Shown here: positions 8,532 through 17,295 of the stretch, one piece after another
Position numbering within the stretch: position 1 is the stretch's first letter
Layout: each line of letters begins with the position of its first letter
Position numbers and translations under genes: made by a program
Assembly (NCBI GenBank): GCA_002433075.1
Contig: DJHM01000061.1
Coordinates: 146,960-210,959, forward strand
Direction of reading: 5' to 3'
Length of the DNA: 64,000 nucleotides
From: Latescibacteria bacterium UBA6620
GTDB lineage: Bacteria; Latescibacterota; UBA2968
Notes under the pieces: generated by a model
The model's database searches: none
Told to the model about the DNA's origin: nothing
What the model saw: the letters and a program-made list of their open reading frames with translations, nothing else

Positions 8532-9638
8532 ATGCCCAAATACAAAGCAGCCGTCATCGGAACAGGTCGCATGGGTGGGCTCATCGAGGATGAGCTCGAT
8601 CCCAACCAGTGGACGATCCCCTACGGTCACTTCAGCGCCTACGGCGCCATCGAGGAGACCGAGGTGGTCGCCGTCGCCAACCGGGGCGAAGAGCGGCTGA
8701 AGCGCTTCGTCGATCGGTTCGGCATCACGAATACGTATCTCGACTATCGTGAGATGATCGAAAAGGAAAAACCGGACATCGTCAGCGTCACGACGCCTTC
8801 CTTCGCCCGTGCCGATCCCATCATCTTCTGCGCCGAAAACGGTGTCCGCGGCATCTACTCCGAGAAAGGTCTCTGCGCGTCGCTCGAAGAGGCGGACCGG
8901 ATCGCTACCGCGTGTAAAGCCAACGACATCGCCTTCAACTGGGGCGCCATGCGACGCCACCACGACGGCTTCAAGCGCATGCGCGATACGATCCTCGCTG
9001 GCGACATCGGAGAACCTCGCTACGCCCTGATGTTCTCCTACACCGACATCATCAAGCACCACCCGCACACCATCGACCTCGTCGCCATGCTCCTCGGCGA
9101 CCCAGACCCGCGCTGGGCCGAAGGACGATTCGCCGATCCCAACAGTCTGCTGGCAGGGGATGGAGCCAAACAACGTCCGCGCGCCTATCCCGACTACGAT
9201 GCGGAAAAGCACGCCTTCATCCCGCCGGAGGGTGAAGAAATCGCTGACCCGATGGTTGACTTCTTCCGGGTCGGCTATGGTAACGGCGCCGAGGGGCACT
9301 TCATCCCCATGTCCGGGCTCTTCGACATCGAGGTCTACGGGACCGAAGGACGCGCCTACGCCTGGGACAACGGGGACGTCATTCGAGTCCGACGGGGCAC
9401 GCGCAAGGAAAGTGCCGTCGACGAACGAACCATCAAGCCGACCGGCGAAAGCCCCACCGTCTCGACGATCCGGAACATCATTCAGCAGCTGGAGACGGGT
9501 GAACAAACTTCCGGCAACATCGACACGACCATGCGGGCCGTGGAAACCCAGTTCGCTGTCGCTCATTCCCATCTGCAGGGGGGCACGCGGATCGATGTGC
9601 CCGTCGAGGACCGCTCCCTCTACATCCCCGGCGGATAA
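8532..9638 (+). CDS. Gfo/Idh/MocA family oxidoreductase
   Basis: A 368-residue member with the Rossmann start AAVIGTGRMGGLI. The usual EKP motif is replaced by YSEKGLCASLEEAD, which keeps the glutamate and lysine but not the proline. ATG 8532 is selected because AGAGGAA precedes it; the longer reading from 8505 runs into the family C hairpin. HHPHTIDLVAMLLG is the conserved histidine-containing helix of the C-terminal domain. It is likely to oxidise a sugar or polyol together with the neighbouring SDR and PhyH enzymes. Confidence 0.9.
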   Translation: MPKYKAAVIGTGRMGGLIEDELDPNQWTIPYGHFSAYGAIEETEVVAVANRGEERLKRFVDRFGITNTYLDYREMIEKEKPDIVSVTTPSFARADPIIFCAENGVRGIYSEKGLCASLEEADRIATACKANDIAFNWGAMRRHHDGFKRMRDTILAGDIGEPRYALMFSYTDIIKHHPHTIDLVAMLLGDPDPRWAEGRFADPNSLLAGDGAKQRPRAYPDYDAEKHAFIPPEGEEIADPMVDFFRVGYGNGAEGHFIPMSGLFDIEVYGTEGRAYAWDNGDVIRVRRGTRKESAVDERTIKPTGESPTVSTIRNIIQQLETGEQTSGNIDTTMRAVETQFAVAHSHLQGGTRIDVPVEDRSLYIPGG

Positions 9639-9714
9639 GCTTCACATTGCTCGAATCCCAAAGAGCCTTATGTTTTTGGTAGGCTCGCCCATGACATCTG
9701 GGTCCAGTCAAAGG

Positions 9715-9823
9715 CCACCCTGAGCGCGCCTGCCATGCCGGCCCGTCTTGCCTTTAGTGGCAAAGCCACGAAGGCAGAAACTCGCTTGCGAGCGAAGGCA
9801 GGAGTCAAAGGGGGGCCTGGCTA
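9715..9823. repeat. Dispersed palindromic repeat, family A, copy 2 (diverged)
   Basis: Starts with CCACCCTGAGCG and contains GAAGGCAGGAGTCAAAGGG, close to the internal segment of the 3251-3363 copy. It also holds the hairpins GTGGC-AAA-GCCAC and CTCGC-TT-GCGAG. It fills the gap before the PhyH gene at 9870. Confidence 0.6.
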
Positions 9824-9869
9824 TCGAGAAATCATCCTCTCATTTCTAATCTGAGCAGCAGGAGCCGTC

Positions 9870-10736
9870 ATGCTGAAGGAAATCGTCGAAGACAAGCACG
9901 GGGACGACCCCTACGATCCGTCCCTCTACACGCCCACCGGAAAAGCGATCACGGTCGACGGCTTCGAAAACGTCACGGACGCCGAAATCGATCGATTCAA
10001 GGCGGACGGATACCTGGCCATCGAGCGTGCGTTTACACCGGATCAGATCGAAGACGCCGTTGTCGCGGTAGAAGAGATGATCGACGGGAAGAACGAGAAG
10101 TTCAACGGAAAGGGCGTGCTGTTCGAGCGAGGGGTCAAACAGAAGGTTATGGATGCACCCGAGGACGATCGAAAGACCTTCGTCCGCAAGCTTCAGAAGT
10201 GGATCGGTTTCGACGATCGGCTCGACCACTTTCACGTCAACCCCGACCTCCTCGACGTGCTGGGCCGCATCATGGGCGAACCGGCCAAGCTCTACAGTAA
10301 CCAGGCCATGCAGAAGCCCGCCCACATCGGTCGAGAGAAACCCTGGCACCAGGATCACGCTTACTTCAATCTCCCCATGGACACGGAGATTGTCAGCGTG
10401 TGGATTTCGCTCCAGGAAGCCAATCACGAGAATGGCTGCATGCACGTCATCCCCGGGTCGCACCTCGAGGGCCCCGTCGTCCACTTCCGTGTCCGCGACT
10501 GGCAGATCTGCGACACGGATATCGCAAAAAATCGCGTAGTCGAAGTCGCGCTCCAGCCGGGCGGCATCCTCCTCTGGCACGGCCGGGTGCACCACGGCTC
10601 CCCCGCGAACCGTTCGGACAAGAGCCGCCGATCGCTCCAGATCCACTACATCCCCGAAAGTGTCGACCCGAACATCGTCACCCAGGAAGAGCGCCTCGCC
10701 GTCTATGGGTCGGAGGGCAAAGACGTCAGCTGTTAA
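9870..10736 (+). CDS. Phytanoyl-CoA dioxygenase (PhyH) family protein
   Basis: A 288-residue Fe(II)/2-oxoglutarate oxygenase. The metal triad is visible as HQD in KPWHQDHAYF (about residue 158) and the distal His in HHGSPAN (about residue 252). ENGCMHVIPGSHLEG is the family core strand-turn. CAGGAG precedes the ATG. PhyH enzymes hydroxylate varied small substrates; a phytanoyl-CoA role is unlikely given the sugar-enzyme setting. It is last in the plus-strand group that begins with the SDR at 7641 and is followed by a hairpin terminator. Confidence 0.9.
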   Translation: MLKEIVEDKHGDDPYDPSLYTPTGKAITVDGFENVTDAEIDRFKADGYLAIERAFTPDQIEDAVVAVEEMIDGKNEKFNGKGVLFERGVKQKVMDAPEDDRKTFVRKLQKWIGFDDRLDHFHVNPDLLDVLGRIMGEPAKLYSNQAMQKPAHIGREKPWHQDHAYFNLPMDTEIVSVWISLQEANHENGCMHVIPGSHLEGPVVHFRVRDWQICDTDIAKNRVVEVALQPGGILLWHGRVHHGSPANRSDKSRRSLQIHYIPESVDPNIVTQEERLAVYGSEGKDVSC

Positions 10737-10809
10737 AGGAAACACGAAGTCGCGAAGAAAAGCACGCAAACGGTGGGAGCAGCCTCCGAGCTGAGAACTA
10801 CGGGCGAAC

Positions 10810-10835
10810 GGGTAGGACCGGCCTCCGGCCGGGAA
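10810..10835. repeat. Dispersed repeat, family D, copy 2
   Basis: Matches the reverse complement of 3538-3563 at 25 of 26 bases. It contains the nested palindrome CCGGCCTCCGGCCGG. It sits in the 300-bp convergent gap 10737-11038, which otherwise holds a terminator and a short tandem GTCCACC array (about 10971-10998). Confidence 0.7.
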
Positions 10836-10855
10836 CGTGAACCGACAAAAGAAAG

Positions 10856-10888
10856 GGCGGCTGATATCAACAATCAATCAGCCGCCTT
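10856..10888. terminator. Bidirectional hairpin terminator
   Basis: A perfect 10-bp stem, GGCGGCTGAT (10856-10865) with ATCAGCCGCC (10877-10886) and an 11-base loop. It is preceded by AAAG and followed by TT. It lies between convergent genes (PhyH ending at 10736, Gfo/Idh/MocA ending at 11039), the expected place for a shared terminator. Confidence 0.6.
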
Positions 10889-11038
10889 CGCTCGTTCTGC
10901 CAGCAATCGAGTTCGTAATCCGGGCAAAGCCGCTCAAATCGTGATTGCGAATCCCCGGCCGCCGTCTACTGTCCACCGTCCACCGTCCACCGCCCACCTT
11001 CTCGAGAACGTAGGTGAACATCCGCACTCCGACGCGCC

Positions 11039-12013
11039 TCACTCGATCCTCACCACCCGCTCCCCCCTCGACGCCAGCGCCGCCCGATTCACCTTCAACG
11101 CCTGGACCGCCTCCTCCAGCGGGCAAAGGACCGGCTTCTCAACCGTACACGCCTCCACCATCCGCCTCGCCTGGCGACGGAACAGATCGTCCCGCTCCTG
11201 CAACAGCGGGTCGCTCCACGCCCACTCCGTCTCGCCCAGTCGCATCGTACCGTACCGATTGTTGTCTGACTCGAATCGGACGCTGCCGTCCTTTGCGTTG
11301 ATCTGAACGGACGTCTCGTTCGGCGCACCGAATTGATTCAACGTCTGGTTCACCATCACGTTCCCCGCCCGAGCGGTCAGGTGCACCGTGTCCTCCACAT
11401 CCACACCCTCGAGCGCCTGGTGCGCGTAGTCGCAGAACACCCATTCCAGCGGTCCCACCAAGTGCTGAATCATGTCGAAGGTGTGCGTCGCTCCGTCCTG
11501 GATCGCGCCGCCACCCGTACGACGATCCGCGTAGTAGATGTCGCGATAGGCCGGACGGAACGTGGGAAAGTGCTGTCCGCCCGATGCGATCAGCTGCAGC
11601 GGCTCCCCATACGTCCGATCTTCGATCGTCTTCCGCATGGCCTGGAGGGCCGGATGGTTCCGGAACACGTAGGCGATGTTCAGAACCCTGCTCTGGGACG
11701 CTTCCCTCAACTCGTCGATCCGATCGAGACTCGTGCTCAACGGCTTCTCGATCATCCAGGCCTTTGTGCAATCCCCGAAGGCCAGTGCGTGCTCGATGTG
11801 CAGGTTCGCAGGAGTCGCGATGATGACCAGATCCCAGTCGCGCCGAACCGCCTCATCGATCGATGCGAATCCTTCGACCTCGTAGTCCTTCATCAGCCGT
11901 TCGCGCCGTTCGTCCAGCGACTCACAGATCGACACCACGCACGGCTCTGTCTGCTGGAAACAGCGCAGATGCCGTTCACCGATCGAGCCTCCACCCACAC
12001 ACAACACGTTCAT
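11039..12013 (-). CDS. Gfo/Idh/MocA family oxidoreductase
   Basis: A 324-residue member with VLCVGGGSIGERHL at the N-terminus and the MIEKPLSTSLDRIDEL signature near residue 90. GGGAIQDGATHTFDMIQHLVG carries the family's conserved Asp and His. ATG 12013 is preferred because it begins directly at the Rossmann fold; an upstream ATG at 12040 would overlap the PhyH stop at 12030. It is third in a minus-strand group Nramp-like - PhyH - Gfo/Idh/MocA. Confidence 0.88.
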   Translation of the reverse strand: MNVLCVGGGSIGERHLRCFQQTEPCVVSICESLDERRERLMKDYEVEGFASIDEAVRRDWDLVIIATPANLHIEHALAFGDCTKAWMIEKPLSTSLDRIDELREASQSRVLNIAYVFRNHPALQAMRKTIEDRTYGEPLQLIASGGQHFPTFRPAYRDIYYADRRTGGGAIQDGATHTFDMIQHLVGPLEWVFCDYAHQALEGVDVEDTVHLTARAGNVMVNQTLNQFGAPNETSVQINAKDGSVRFESDNNRYGTMRLGETEWAWSDPLLQERDDLFRRQARRMVEACTVEKPVLCPLEEAVQALKVNRAALASRGERVVRIE

Positions 12014-12029
12014 CGAGGGGCCCCGTCCT

Positions 12030-12773
12030 TCATTCCTCACTCAGCTCTTTCACGTGTTGGGCCGAGGTTGCAAGGTATCTGGCGTAACTCTCTTCGTCCC
12101 TCTCGCAGCTCTCGCCCTTCATGACCATCGCGAAAGCTCGACGGTGCCTCGTCGTCGACGTGTTCGGATCCGCCCTGTGGATAATGTTGCCGTGATGCAC
12201 GGACGCGTCTCCCGGGTTCAGGATCATGGCCACCTCATCCGCTTTCTCGTATTCAGCGATGTGCTGCGAGAATCCCAGGATAGACGACCGGGTATGCGAC
12301 CGCACGCCGTCCTTGTGCGAGCCTCTTACGTAGCGTAGACACCCGTTCTCCTCATCAATCGGATCCATCGCAACCCAGATCGTCAGCACCTTCGGCGGAA
12401 CGAGGTTGAAGTAGTAATTGTCCTGATGCGGGGGCGTCACGTGTTCCGTGTTCGGCGGTTTGTTGAACCATTCCGGCTCCCCGGCCTCCGCCCGTTCCCC
12501 CAGCAACGTCTCGGCAAGTTCTACCCACGCAGGTGTCTTTCGATAGGCTTCGAAGAACGGATCGTGTCCCATGTTCTGCAATTGCTTGAGCGTCTCCGGC
12601 TTCGACCGATCCTGGTAGTAGGCGTCTCCCTGCCCAAGTGTGGGGACAATCTCGCGAATGTATCGGTCGAGATTTTCAGCAACCTCCGTAAACGCGTCCC
12701 CCGTGAGAAACTCGGGAACGACCAGGAATCCATCCTCTTCGAATCTCTCTTTCAAAGCTCTCGCGTCATCCAT
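12030..12773 (-). CDS. Phytanoyl-CoA dioxygenase (PhyH) family protein
   Basis: A 247-residue oxygenase. HQD in TPPHQDNYYF and the distal histidine in SVHHGNIIHRADPN supply the iron ligands; ENGCLRYVRGSHKDG is the core motif. The start is ATG 12773 with a GAGGCGAG-like site upstream. The reading frame stays open upstream to 13907, but that extension is only the antisense frame of the transporter gene and is not part of this protein. The downstream Gfo/Idh/MocA gene is 16 bp away. Confidence 0.9.
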   Translation of the reverse strand: MDDARALKERFEEDGFLVVPEFLTGDAFTEVAENLDRYIREIVPTLGQGDAYYQDRSKPETLKQLQNMGHDPFFEAYRKTPAWVELAETLLGERAEAGEPEWFNKPPNTEHVTPPHQDNYYFNLVPPKVLTIWVAMDPIDEENGCLRYVRGSHKDGVRSHTRSSILGFSQHIAEYEKADEVAMILNPGDASVHHGNIIHRADPNTSTTRHRRAFAMVMKGESCERDEESYARYLATSAQHVKELSEE

Positions 12774-12827
12774 ATCTCGCCTCGTTGTGTGAGGTGACAG
12801 CCTTACTCCATCAAATTCGATTCTGGC

Positions 12828-12850
12828 GTCCTCGTGCAGAGCACGAGGAC
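12828..12850. repeat. Short GTGC-NNN-GCAC palindrome, family C, copy 3
   Basis: A perfect 10-bp stem, GTCCTCGTGC then AGA then GCACGAGGAC. It is nearly identical to the copy at 59459-59481 and lies between the transporter and PhyH genes. Confidence 0.75.
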
Positions 12851-12938
12851 GAGCAACCGCTATAGGTGGACAGGGGGCCGGTCCTCGGGGAGGCTTCGAT
12901 ACCGGGCCCCTCCCTGTGTGAGAACGACGTATTGTGCT

Positions 12939-12963
12939 CGCCCCTGTGCTCTGCACAGGGGCG
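12939..12963. repeat. Short GTGC-NNN-GCAC palindrome, family C, copy 4
   Basis: A perfect 11-bp stem, CGCCCCTGTGC then TCT then GCACAGGGGCG. It is the same as the 8493-8517 copy apart from the loop. It lies just after the transporter stop codon. Confidence 0.75.
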
Positions 12964-12970
12964 AAGGGTG

Positions 12971-14368
12971 TCACGCAAGAAATTTCGTATACAGAATCCA
13001 CACCGCCAGACCCACCATCAGCAGGAAGCAGAACCACAGCAGCGCGTCCGCCTTCCACCCCGGCGCAATCCGTGGATCGAGGTGCCGGTAACGCAGATAG
13101 ATCGTGCCACCGGCCATCAGCGGGTATTTGATCGCCTTGAACAGTTGCCCGACCGTCAGCATCCAGACCGGATTCTGAAAGTAGAAATACGCCGAAGCCG
13201 TCACCAGCGGCGTCACGACGGCCCAGACCCGAAGAATCTTCACCCGGGTTGGATAGTCGTTCTTTTCGATCAGCCCCATTACGACCATGCCGTCCGCGAA
13301 CACACGGACGTTGGCGCCAAGACCTGACACCGCGGTCGAGTAGAGTACGAAGAAGGCGCCGACAAGAAACAGCCAGAACGCCCACTCCCCGAGTGTCTCC
13401 GTATACATGTTGGACAGGATCGAGATCGTCTCGAGCCCATTCGGACGCGCATTGAGTCGGTAAAGCACCCCCGACCCAAGCATGTAAAATGGGATCGTCG
13501 CACAGGTCAGCAGAAGAAGCGTGAGCTTCACGTCTGTCTGCATCACCTTGATCCAGCCCTTCGCTCGGCTCACCCAGGCATCGGAATCCTCCGACGGGCC
13601 CGTGAATCGGGCGTAGCCCTTCTCGGCGCACCAGTAGGTATATGCCATCTGCTCGGACGTACTGACTCCCGTCCCCCCGAACATCGCCAGCGCTGCCACG
13701 ATCGCGAACGCCGGGAATCCGAACGTCAGCCCTCCCTGAACCTCCTCCCACGTGATGGCATACGGCGTCATCTGTAGAAGAATCGCGCACGTCACCGTGA
13801 TAAGCGTGAACGTCACGACCAGGGTGGTCAGGAGTTTCTCGAGAAACTGATACGTGCCTGACAGGATGATCGTACAAGCCAGGGCCGCGAGAATGACCGT
13901 CCACCATTCTGAACCCAGGAAAGGCGCTGCGGAATGAATCGCCTGACCCGCACCCCCGTAGACGCCCCCGCCGACGAGCAAGTCGGGAATGATCCAGATC
14001 AGCCAGAAGTAGATGTACCAGGAAACCCGCTTCCCCCGAAAGGCCGGAAACTTCCCGGGCAAACGGTTAAATGCGTGGAGGAACGGCTCACCGGATGCGA
14101 CCGTGAACCGACCCAGCTCTGCCTGAACGATGTTCTTGCTCCAGCAGCTGACGAGCACGAACCACAGCATCGAGAATCCCACGATCGATCCGAGCGTCGT
14201 CGTCAGAATGATCTCGCCGGATCCGACAACGCCCCCGACCAGAATCAATCCCGGACCGAGAAACCGGAACCGTCCCTTGAAATCCGCCGGGGGTTCTTGA
14301 ATCGCCTCGGTGGTGAGGGCGTAGGGATCATCCTCGTGGTGTTTGACAGTTTCTGTTGCTTCAGCCAA
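12971..14368 (-). CDS. Nramp-family-like divalent-cation or solute transporter (divergent)
   Basis: A polytopic membrane protein of about 465 residues with roughly 11-12 hydrophobic segments and the overall Nramp pattern, including FLGPGLILVGGVVGSGEI in the first segment. The DPGN metal-binding motif of TM1 reads GPG...GSGE here, and the MPH motif expected in TM6 is absent; that segment reads AALAMFGGTGVS. TTG 14368 is chosen as start because AGGAGGG lies just upstream, although ATG 14404 is in frame. It heads a group with PhyH and Gfo/Idh/MocA. The missing metal ligands make Mn/Fe transport doubtful. Confidence 0.8.
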   Translation of the reverse strand: MAEATETVKHHEDDPYALTTEAIQEPPADFKGRFRFLGPGLILVGGVVGSGEIILTTTLGSIVGFSMLWFVLVSCWSKNIVQAELGRFTVASGEPFLHAFNRLPGKFPAFRGKRVSWYIYFWLIWIIPDLLVGGGVYGGAGQAIHSAAPFLGSEWWTVILAALACTIILSGTYQFLEKLLTTLVVTFTLITVTCAILLQMTPYAITWEEVQGGLTFGFPAFAIVAALAMFGGTGVSTSEQMAYTYWCAEKGYARFTGPSEDSDAWVSRAKGWIKVMQTDVKLTLLLLTCATIPFYMLGSGVLYRLNARPNGLETISILSNMYTETLGEWAFWLFLVGAFFVLYSTAVSGLGANVRVFADGMVVMGLIEKNDYPTRVKILRVWAVVTPLVTASAYFYFQNPVWMLTVGQLFKAIKYPLMAGGTIYLRYRHLDPRIAPGWKADALLWFCFLLMVGLAVWILYTKFLA

Positions 14369-14564
14369 AGTCCCTCCTGCTCGATCCTGCGGCGCACCAC
14401 CCATCCGGCCACATCTCGTCGCTACGCAAGGTCGCCCAGACTGTGGCGCTCGTCAACTGGCGCACCCCAGTGCTCGGTAGTCACCCGTTTCCGCTTTCCC
14501 TTGCCTCCTCCGCGATCTCTGCGTTCCCTGCTTGAAGCTTTGTTCATCTACGGAAGGATTCACG

Positions 14565-15329
14565 ATGGAAGCCGCCAGAAAACTGATGGCGAAGGTCAAT
14601 CAGGGGGAGATCACTACCGGCCTCCTCGCCACCGATCAGCTATGGCCCGAGTTGGTCGAGTATCTCCAGATGACCGACACGGACTACCTCGTCATCGACC
14701 AGGAACACGGTGCGCACAACAACCACCTGGTGGCCCGGGTCTGCGCCATCGGTCGGATGGTCGATTTTCCGGTCCTCATCCGAACCATCGACACGGCCTA
14801 CTCGACCATTCGACAGGCCATCGACCGTGGACCCTGTGGCTTCCTGCTCCCCAGCATCGAATCTGCAAAGCAGCTGGACGATGTCCGCGACAGCATCTAC
14901 ATGCCGCCGCGTGGCCAGCGTCGACCCGGCGGCCCCGGCAACTACTGGGTCCCGGACTTTCACTGCGAGACCTGGAAGCGGGAGGTTGAAGACAACTTCA
15001 TCGTCCTCCCGCAGATCGAAACGCAGATCGGACTCGATCACGTCGACGAAATTGCCGCCCACGAGATCACGACGGCTGTGGCGATCGGTCCCTACGACCT
15101 CTCCGCCGATCTCGGGGTGTGTTTCGAAATGGATCATCCGAAAGTGCAGGATGCCGTCGAGCGAATCCGTCGAGCGAGCGAGAACGCGGGCAAAACGATG
15201 TGGCGGATCGGCGATGGAGAGACGCTCGCCCGGCAGGGGTATCACTTCCTCTGCATCGGAACACCCGAAGGAATCTTCCGCAACGCCCTGTCTCAACTCA
15301 ACGCAGCCACGAAAGCTGACGGGAAGTAA
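14565..15329 (+). CDS. HpcH/HpaI aldolase family protein
   Basis: A 254-residue class II (metal-dependent) aldolase-like TIM barrel. Visible features are DQEHGAHNN near residue 45, in the place of the catalytic His and metal region, LPQIETQIG with the metal-binding glutamate, and AIGPYDLSADLG with the metal-binding aspartate. The family cleaves 2-keto-3-deoxy acids such as 2-keto-3-deoxy-L-rhamnonate to pyruvate and an aldehyde. ATG 14565 has GGAAGGA upstream. It is followed after 17 bp by a PhyH gene and then by a mannonate-dehydratase-like gene, which points to sugar-acid breakdown. Confidence 0.88.
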   Translation: MEAARKLMAKVNQGEITTGLLATDQLWPELVEYLQMTDTDYLVIDQEHGAHNNHLVARVCAIGRMVDFPVLIRTIDTAYSTIRQAIDRGPCGFLLPSIESAKQLDDVRDSIYMPPRGQRRPGGPGNYWVPDFHCETWKREVEDNFIVLPQIETQIGLDHVDEIAAHEITTAVAIGPYDLSADLGVCFEMDHPKVQDAVERIRRASENAGKTMWRIGDGETLARQGYHFLCIGTPEGIFRNALSQLNAATKADGK

Positions 15330-15346
15330 GAGAGGAACACACGACC

Positions 15347-16228
15347 ATGTTGACACCCGAACAGCTCGAAACATTCGACCGCAACGGATGTCTCGTCATC
15401 GAGGATCTCTTCACCGAATCCGACCTGCAGCCGGTAAAAGACGAGTTCAGCGCTGTCGTCGAACGAGAAGCGCAGAGGCTTCTGTCGGAAGGCAAGCTGA
15501 GCCATCTCTACGCAGACGAGTCCTTCGAGACACGGATGGCAAGGATTGCGACCGAAGCACCGGAGGCCGCAGCCGCCTTGCAGACAAGAGCCCACAAAGG
15601 GGACGCCCTCTTTGCCTTCCTGAAGCATCCCAAGATTCTGGATCGCGTAGAATCACTCGTCGGCGGGGACATTCTCTGTCACCCTTCCTACAACCTGCAC
15701 CCGCGATTGCCGGGCGGCCAGACCATCCCCCACCAGGACGCTGCCTACTATCTGTCCGACGCGGACGACACGCTCATCGTGGCGTGTCTGATTCCACTCG
15801 TCGACACGACCGAGGAGAACGGCTGTCTGTGGGTCGCCCGGGGACGTCACCGGGAAGGCGTGCTCCGCTACGAGTGGAGGGACGCGCTCTACATGCTCCC
15901 GGAGGAAGTGCCCGAGTCTCAGCGCGAGCCTCTTCCCACGCGTGCGGGCAGCATGGTCTTGTTCACGAGCATGGTGCCCCACGGATCCCTCGTGAACAAC
16001 ACCGACACGGTCCGATGGAGTATGGACCTGCGTTACCAGGCGATGGGACAACCGACCGGCCGGTGGTATACGCCCGGCTTCGTCGCGCGATGTGCGTCCG
16101 ATCCCGAAAAGGAAACACCCGACTGTGCAACATGGGTCGCTGGCGTCGAACACGCCCTGGCAGAAGCGGATAAGCAGCCCGACCGAATCCGAATCCGCTG
16201 GGAGGGCGGCCCCAAGAACCTGAGGTGA
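15347..16228 (+). CDS. Phytanoyl-CoA dioxygenase (PhyH) family protein
   Basis: A 293-residue Fe(II)/2-oxoglutarate oxygenase with HQD in TIPHQDAAYY and the distal His in MVPHGSLVNNT. ENGCLWVARGRHREG is the core. It lies between an aldolase and a mannonate-dehydratase-like gene with gaps of 17 and 7 bp, so the three are almost certainly one transcript. Its substrate is inferred to be a sugar acid or a modified sugar, not a fatty acyl-CoA. Confidence 0.9.
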   Translation: MLTPEQLETFDRNGCLVIEDLFTESDLQPVKDEFSAVVEREAQRLLSEGKLSHLYADESFETRMARIATEAPEAAAALQTRAHKGDALFAFLKHPKILDRVESLVGGDILCHPSYNLHPRLPGGQTIPHQDAAYYLSDADDTLIVACLIPLVDTTEENGCLWVARGRHREGVLRYEWRDALYMLPEEVPESQREPLPTRAGSMVLFTSMVPHGSLVNNTDTVRWSMDLRYQAMGQPTGRWYTPGFVARCASDPEKETPDCATWVAGVEHALAEADKQPDRIRIRWEGGPKNLR

Positions 16229-16235
16229 GGATGCC

Positions 16236-17240
16236 ATGAAACTCGGAATGGATCATATCGGGCCGATCACCGACGAGAAGCTTCGGTTCCTCCAGCAGAT
16301 GGGCGTGGAGGGAATCATGGCGAGCCCCGACATCGGTCCGAACAGCAAGGGGTATCACGAGTACAACACGCTCCTGCATCTCAAGACACGTGTCGAAGCA
16401 TTCGGCATGGAGCTTGGCTGCATTGGAGGCAACACCCCCTGGGAATGGAACTACAAATGGATGCTCGGGCTCGACGGCCGAGATGAGCAGATCGAGAACA
16501 TCCAGAACACGCTCCGGAACATGGGCGCCGTTGGGATTCCAGTTTACACCTACAACATCCACGCGCTGCGCTTCTATCGTACCTCGTCGAGCACGCTCGT
16601 CCGAGGAGGCGCCCAGGGGACGAGCTTTGACGTCGATCTGGTCAAGGATGCACCGCTCTACGCGTCCACCGGCGCAAAGGTGGAGCTGATCCCGGAAGCC
16701 AATCGGAAACCCATCACCGATGGTGACCTCTGGTCGAACCTCGACTACTTCCTGAAGGCCGTCCTGCCGGTCGCCGAAGAGGCAGGGGTCAAACTCGGCC
16801 TGCATCCTGACGATCCCCAGGTCCCCGTGATCGGCGGCGTTGCTCGCATCATGCGCAGTCCTGAGGCGTTTCGGAAGGTCATCGACACCTACCCCAGCGA
16901 CAGCAACGGTCTCCTCTTCTGCGTCGGGTGTTTCACCGAAATGGGCGCCAACGTTCCGGAGGAACTCCGCTACTTCGCAGAACGTGACAAAGTCCACTGG
17001 GTCCACTTCCGTAACACGACCGGCACGACTGAAAAGTTCGTCGAGACCTTCGCGGACTGCGGAGATACGGACATGTACCAGGCCGCCAAAGCGCTTCACG
17101 AATCCGGCTACCAGGGTTACCTGACCCCCGACCATCGCCTGCGTGTGGAAGGCGACAGCGACTGGGGACATCGCTACTGGGCGTACGGTCTCGGCTACAA
17201 CAAAGCCGTGATCATGTCTCTGCGTTCGGAACTGGGCTAA
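16236..17240 (+). CDS. Mannonate dehydratase-like TIM-barrel protein
   Basis: A 334-residue TIM barrel related to UxuA. It shows KLGLHPDDPQVP (UxuA carries a similar HPDDP motif) near residue 190, WVHFRN near residue 265 and LTPDHR near residue 290, all supplying metal and active-site residues. UxuA converts D-mannonate to 2-keto-3-deoxy-D-gluconate, which would feed an HpcH/HpaI-type aldolase such as the one at 14565. A generic xylose-isomerase-like epimerase is the alternative. Confidence 0.8.
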   Translation: MKLGMDHIGPITDEKLRFLQQMGVEGIMASPDIGPNSKGYHEYNTLLHLKTRVEAFGMELGCIGGNTPWEWNYKWMLGLDGRDEQIENIQNTLRNMGAVGIPVYTYNIHALRFYRTSSSTLVRGGAQGTSFDVDLVKDAPLYASTGAKVELIPEANRKPITDGDLWSNLDYFLKAVLPVAEEAGVKLGLHPDDPQVPVIGGVARIMRSPEAFRKVIDTYPSDSNGLLFCVGCFTEMGANVPEELRYFAERDKVHWVHFRNTTGTTEKFVETFADCGDTDMYQAAKALHESGYQGYLTPDHRLRVEGDSDWGHRYWAYGLGYNKAVIMSLRSELG

Positions 17241-17295
17241 TCAAACGAAATCATATAAACCGATCGAAAAGATTGACCCGCTCAAGGAGGGAAAC

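Noticed and set aside
9715..9823. Possible CRISPR-like spacing of repeats near 9.7 kb
   Set aside because: Repeats are palindromic, unequal and not regularly spaced; no array.
10971..10998. GTCCACC tandem array as a functional repeat
   Set aside because: Only three to four short units with no structure; likely simple slippage.
12774..13907. Long open extension upstream of the PhyH gene on the minus strand (625-codon frame)
   Set aside because: It is a shadow frame of the Nramp-like gene, with low-complexity composition and no domain; the true start is ATG 12773.
15963..17171. 402-codon minus-strand frame opposite PhyH and the mannonate-dehydratase-like gene
   Set aside because: Antisense to two genes with clear catalytic motifs.
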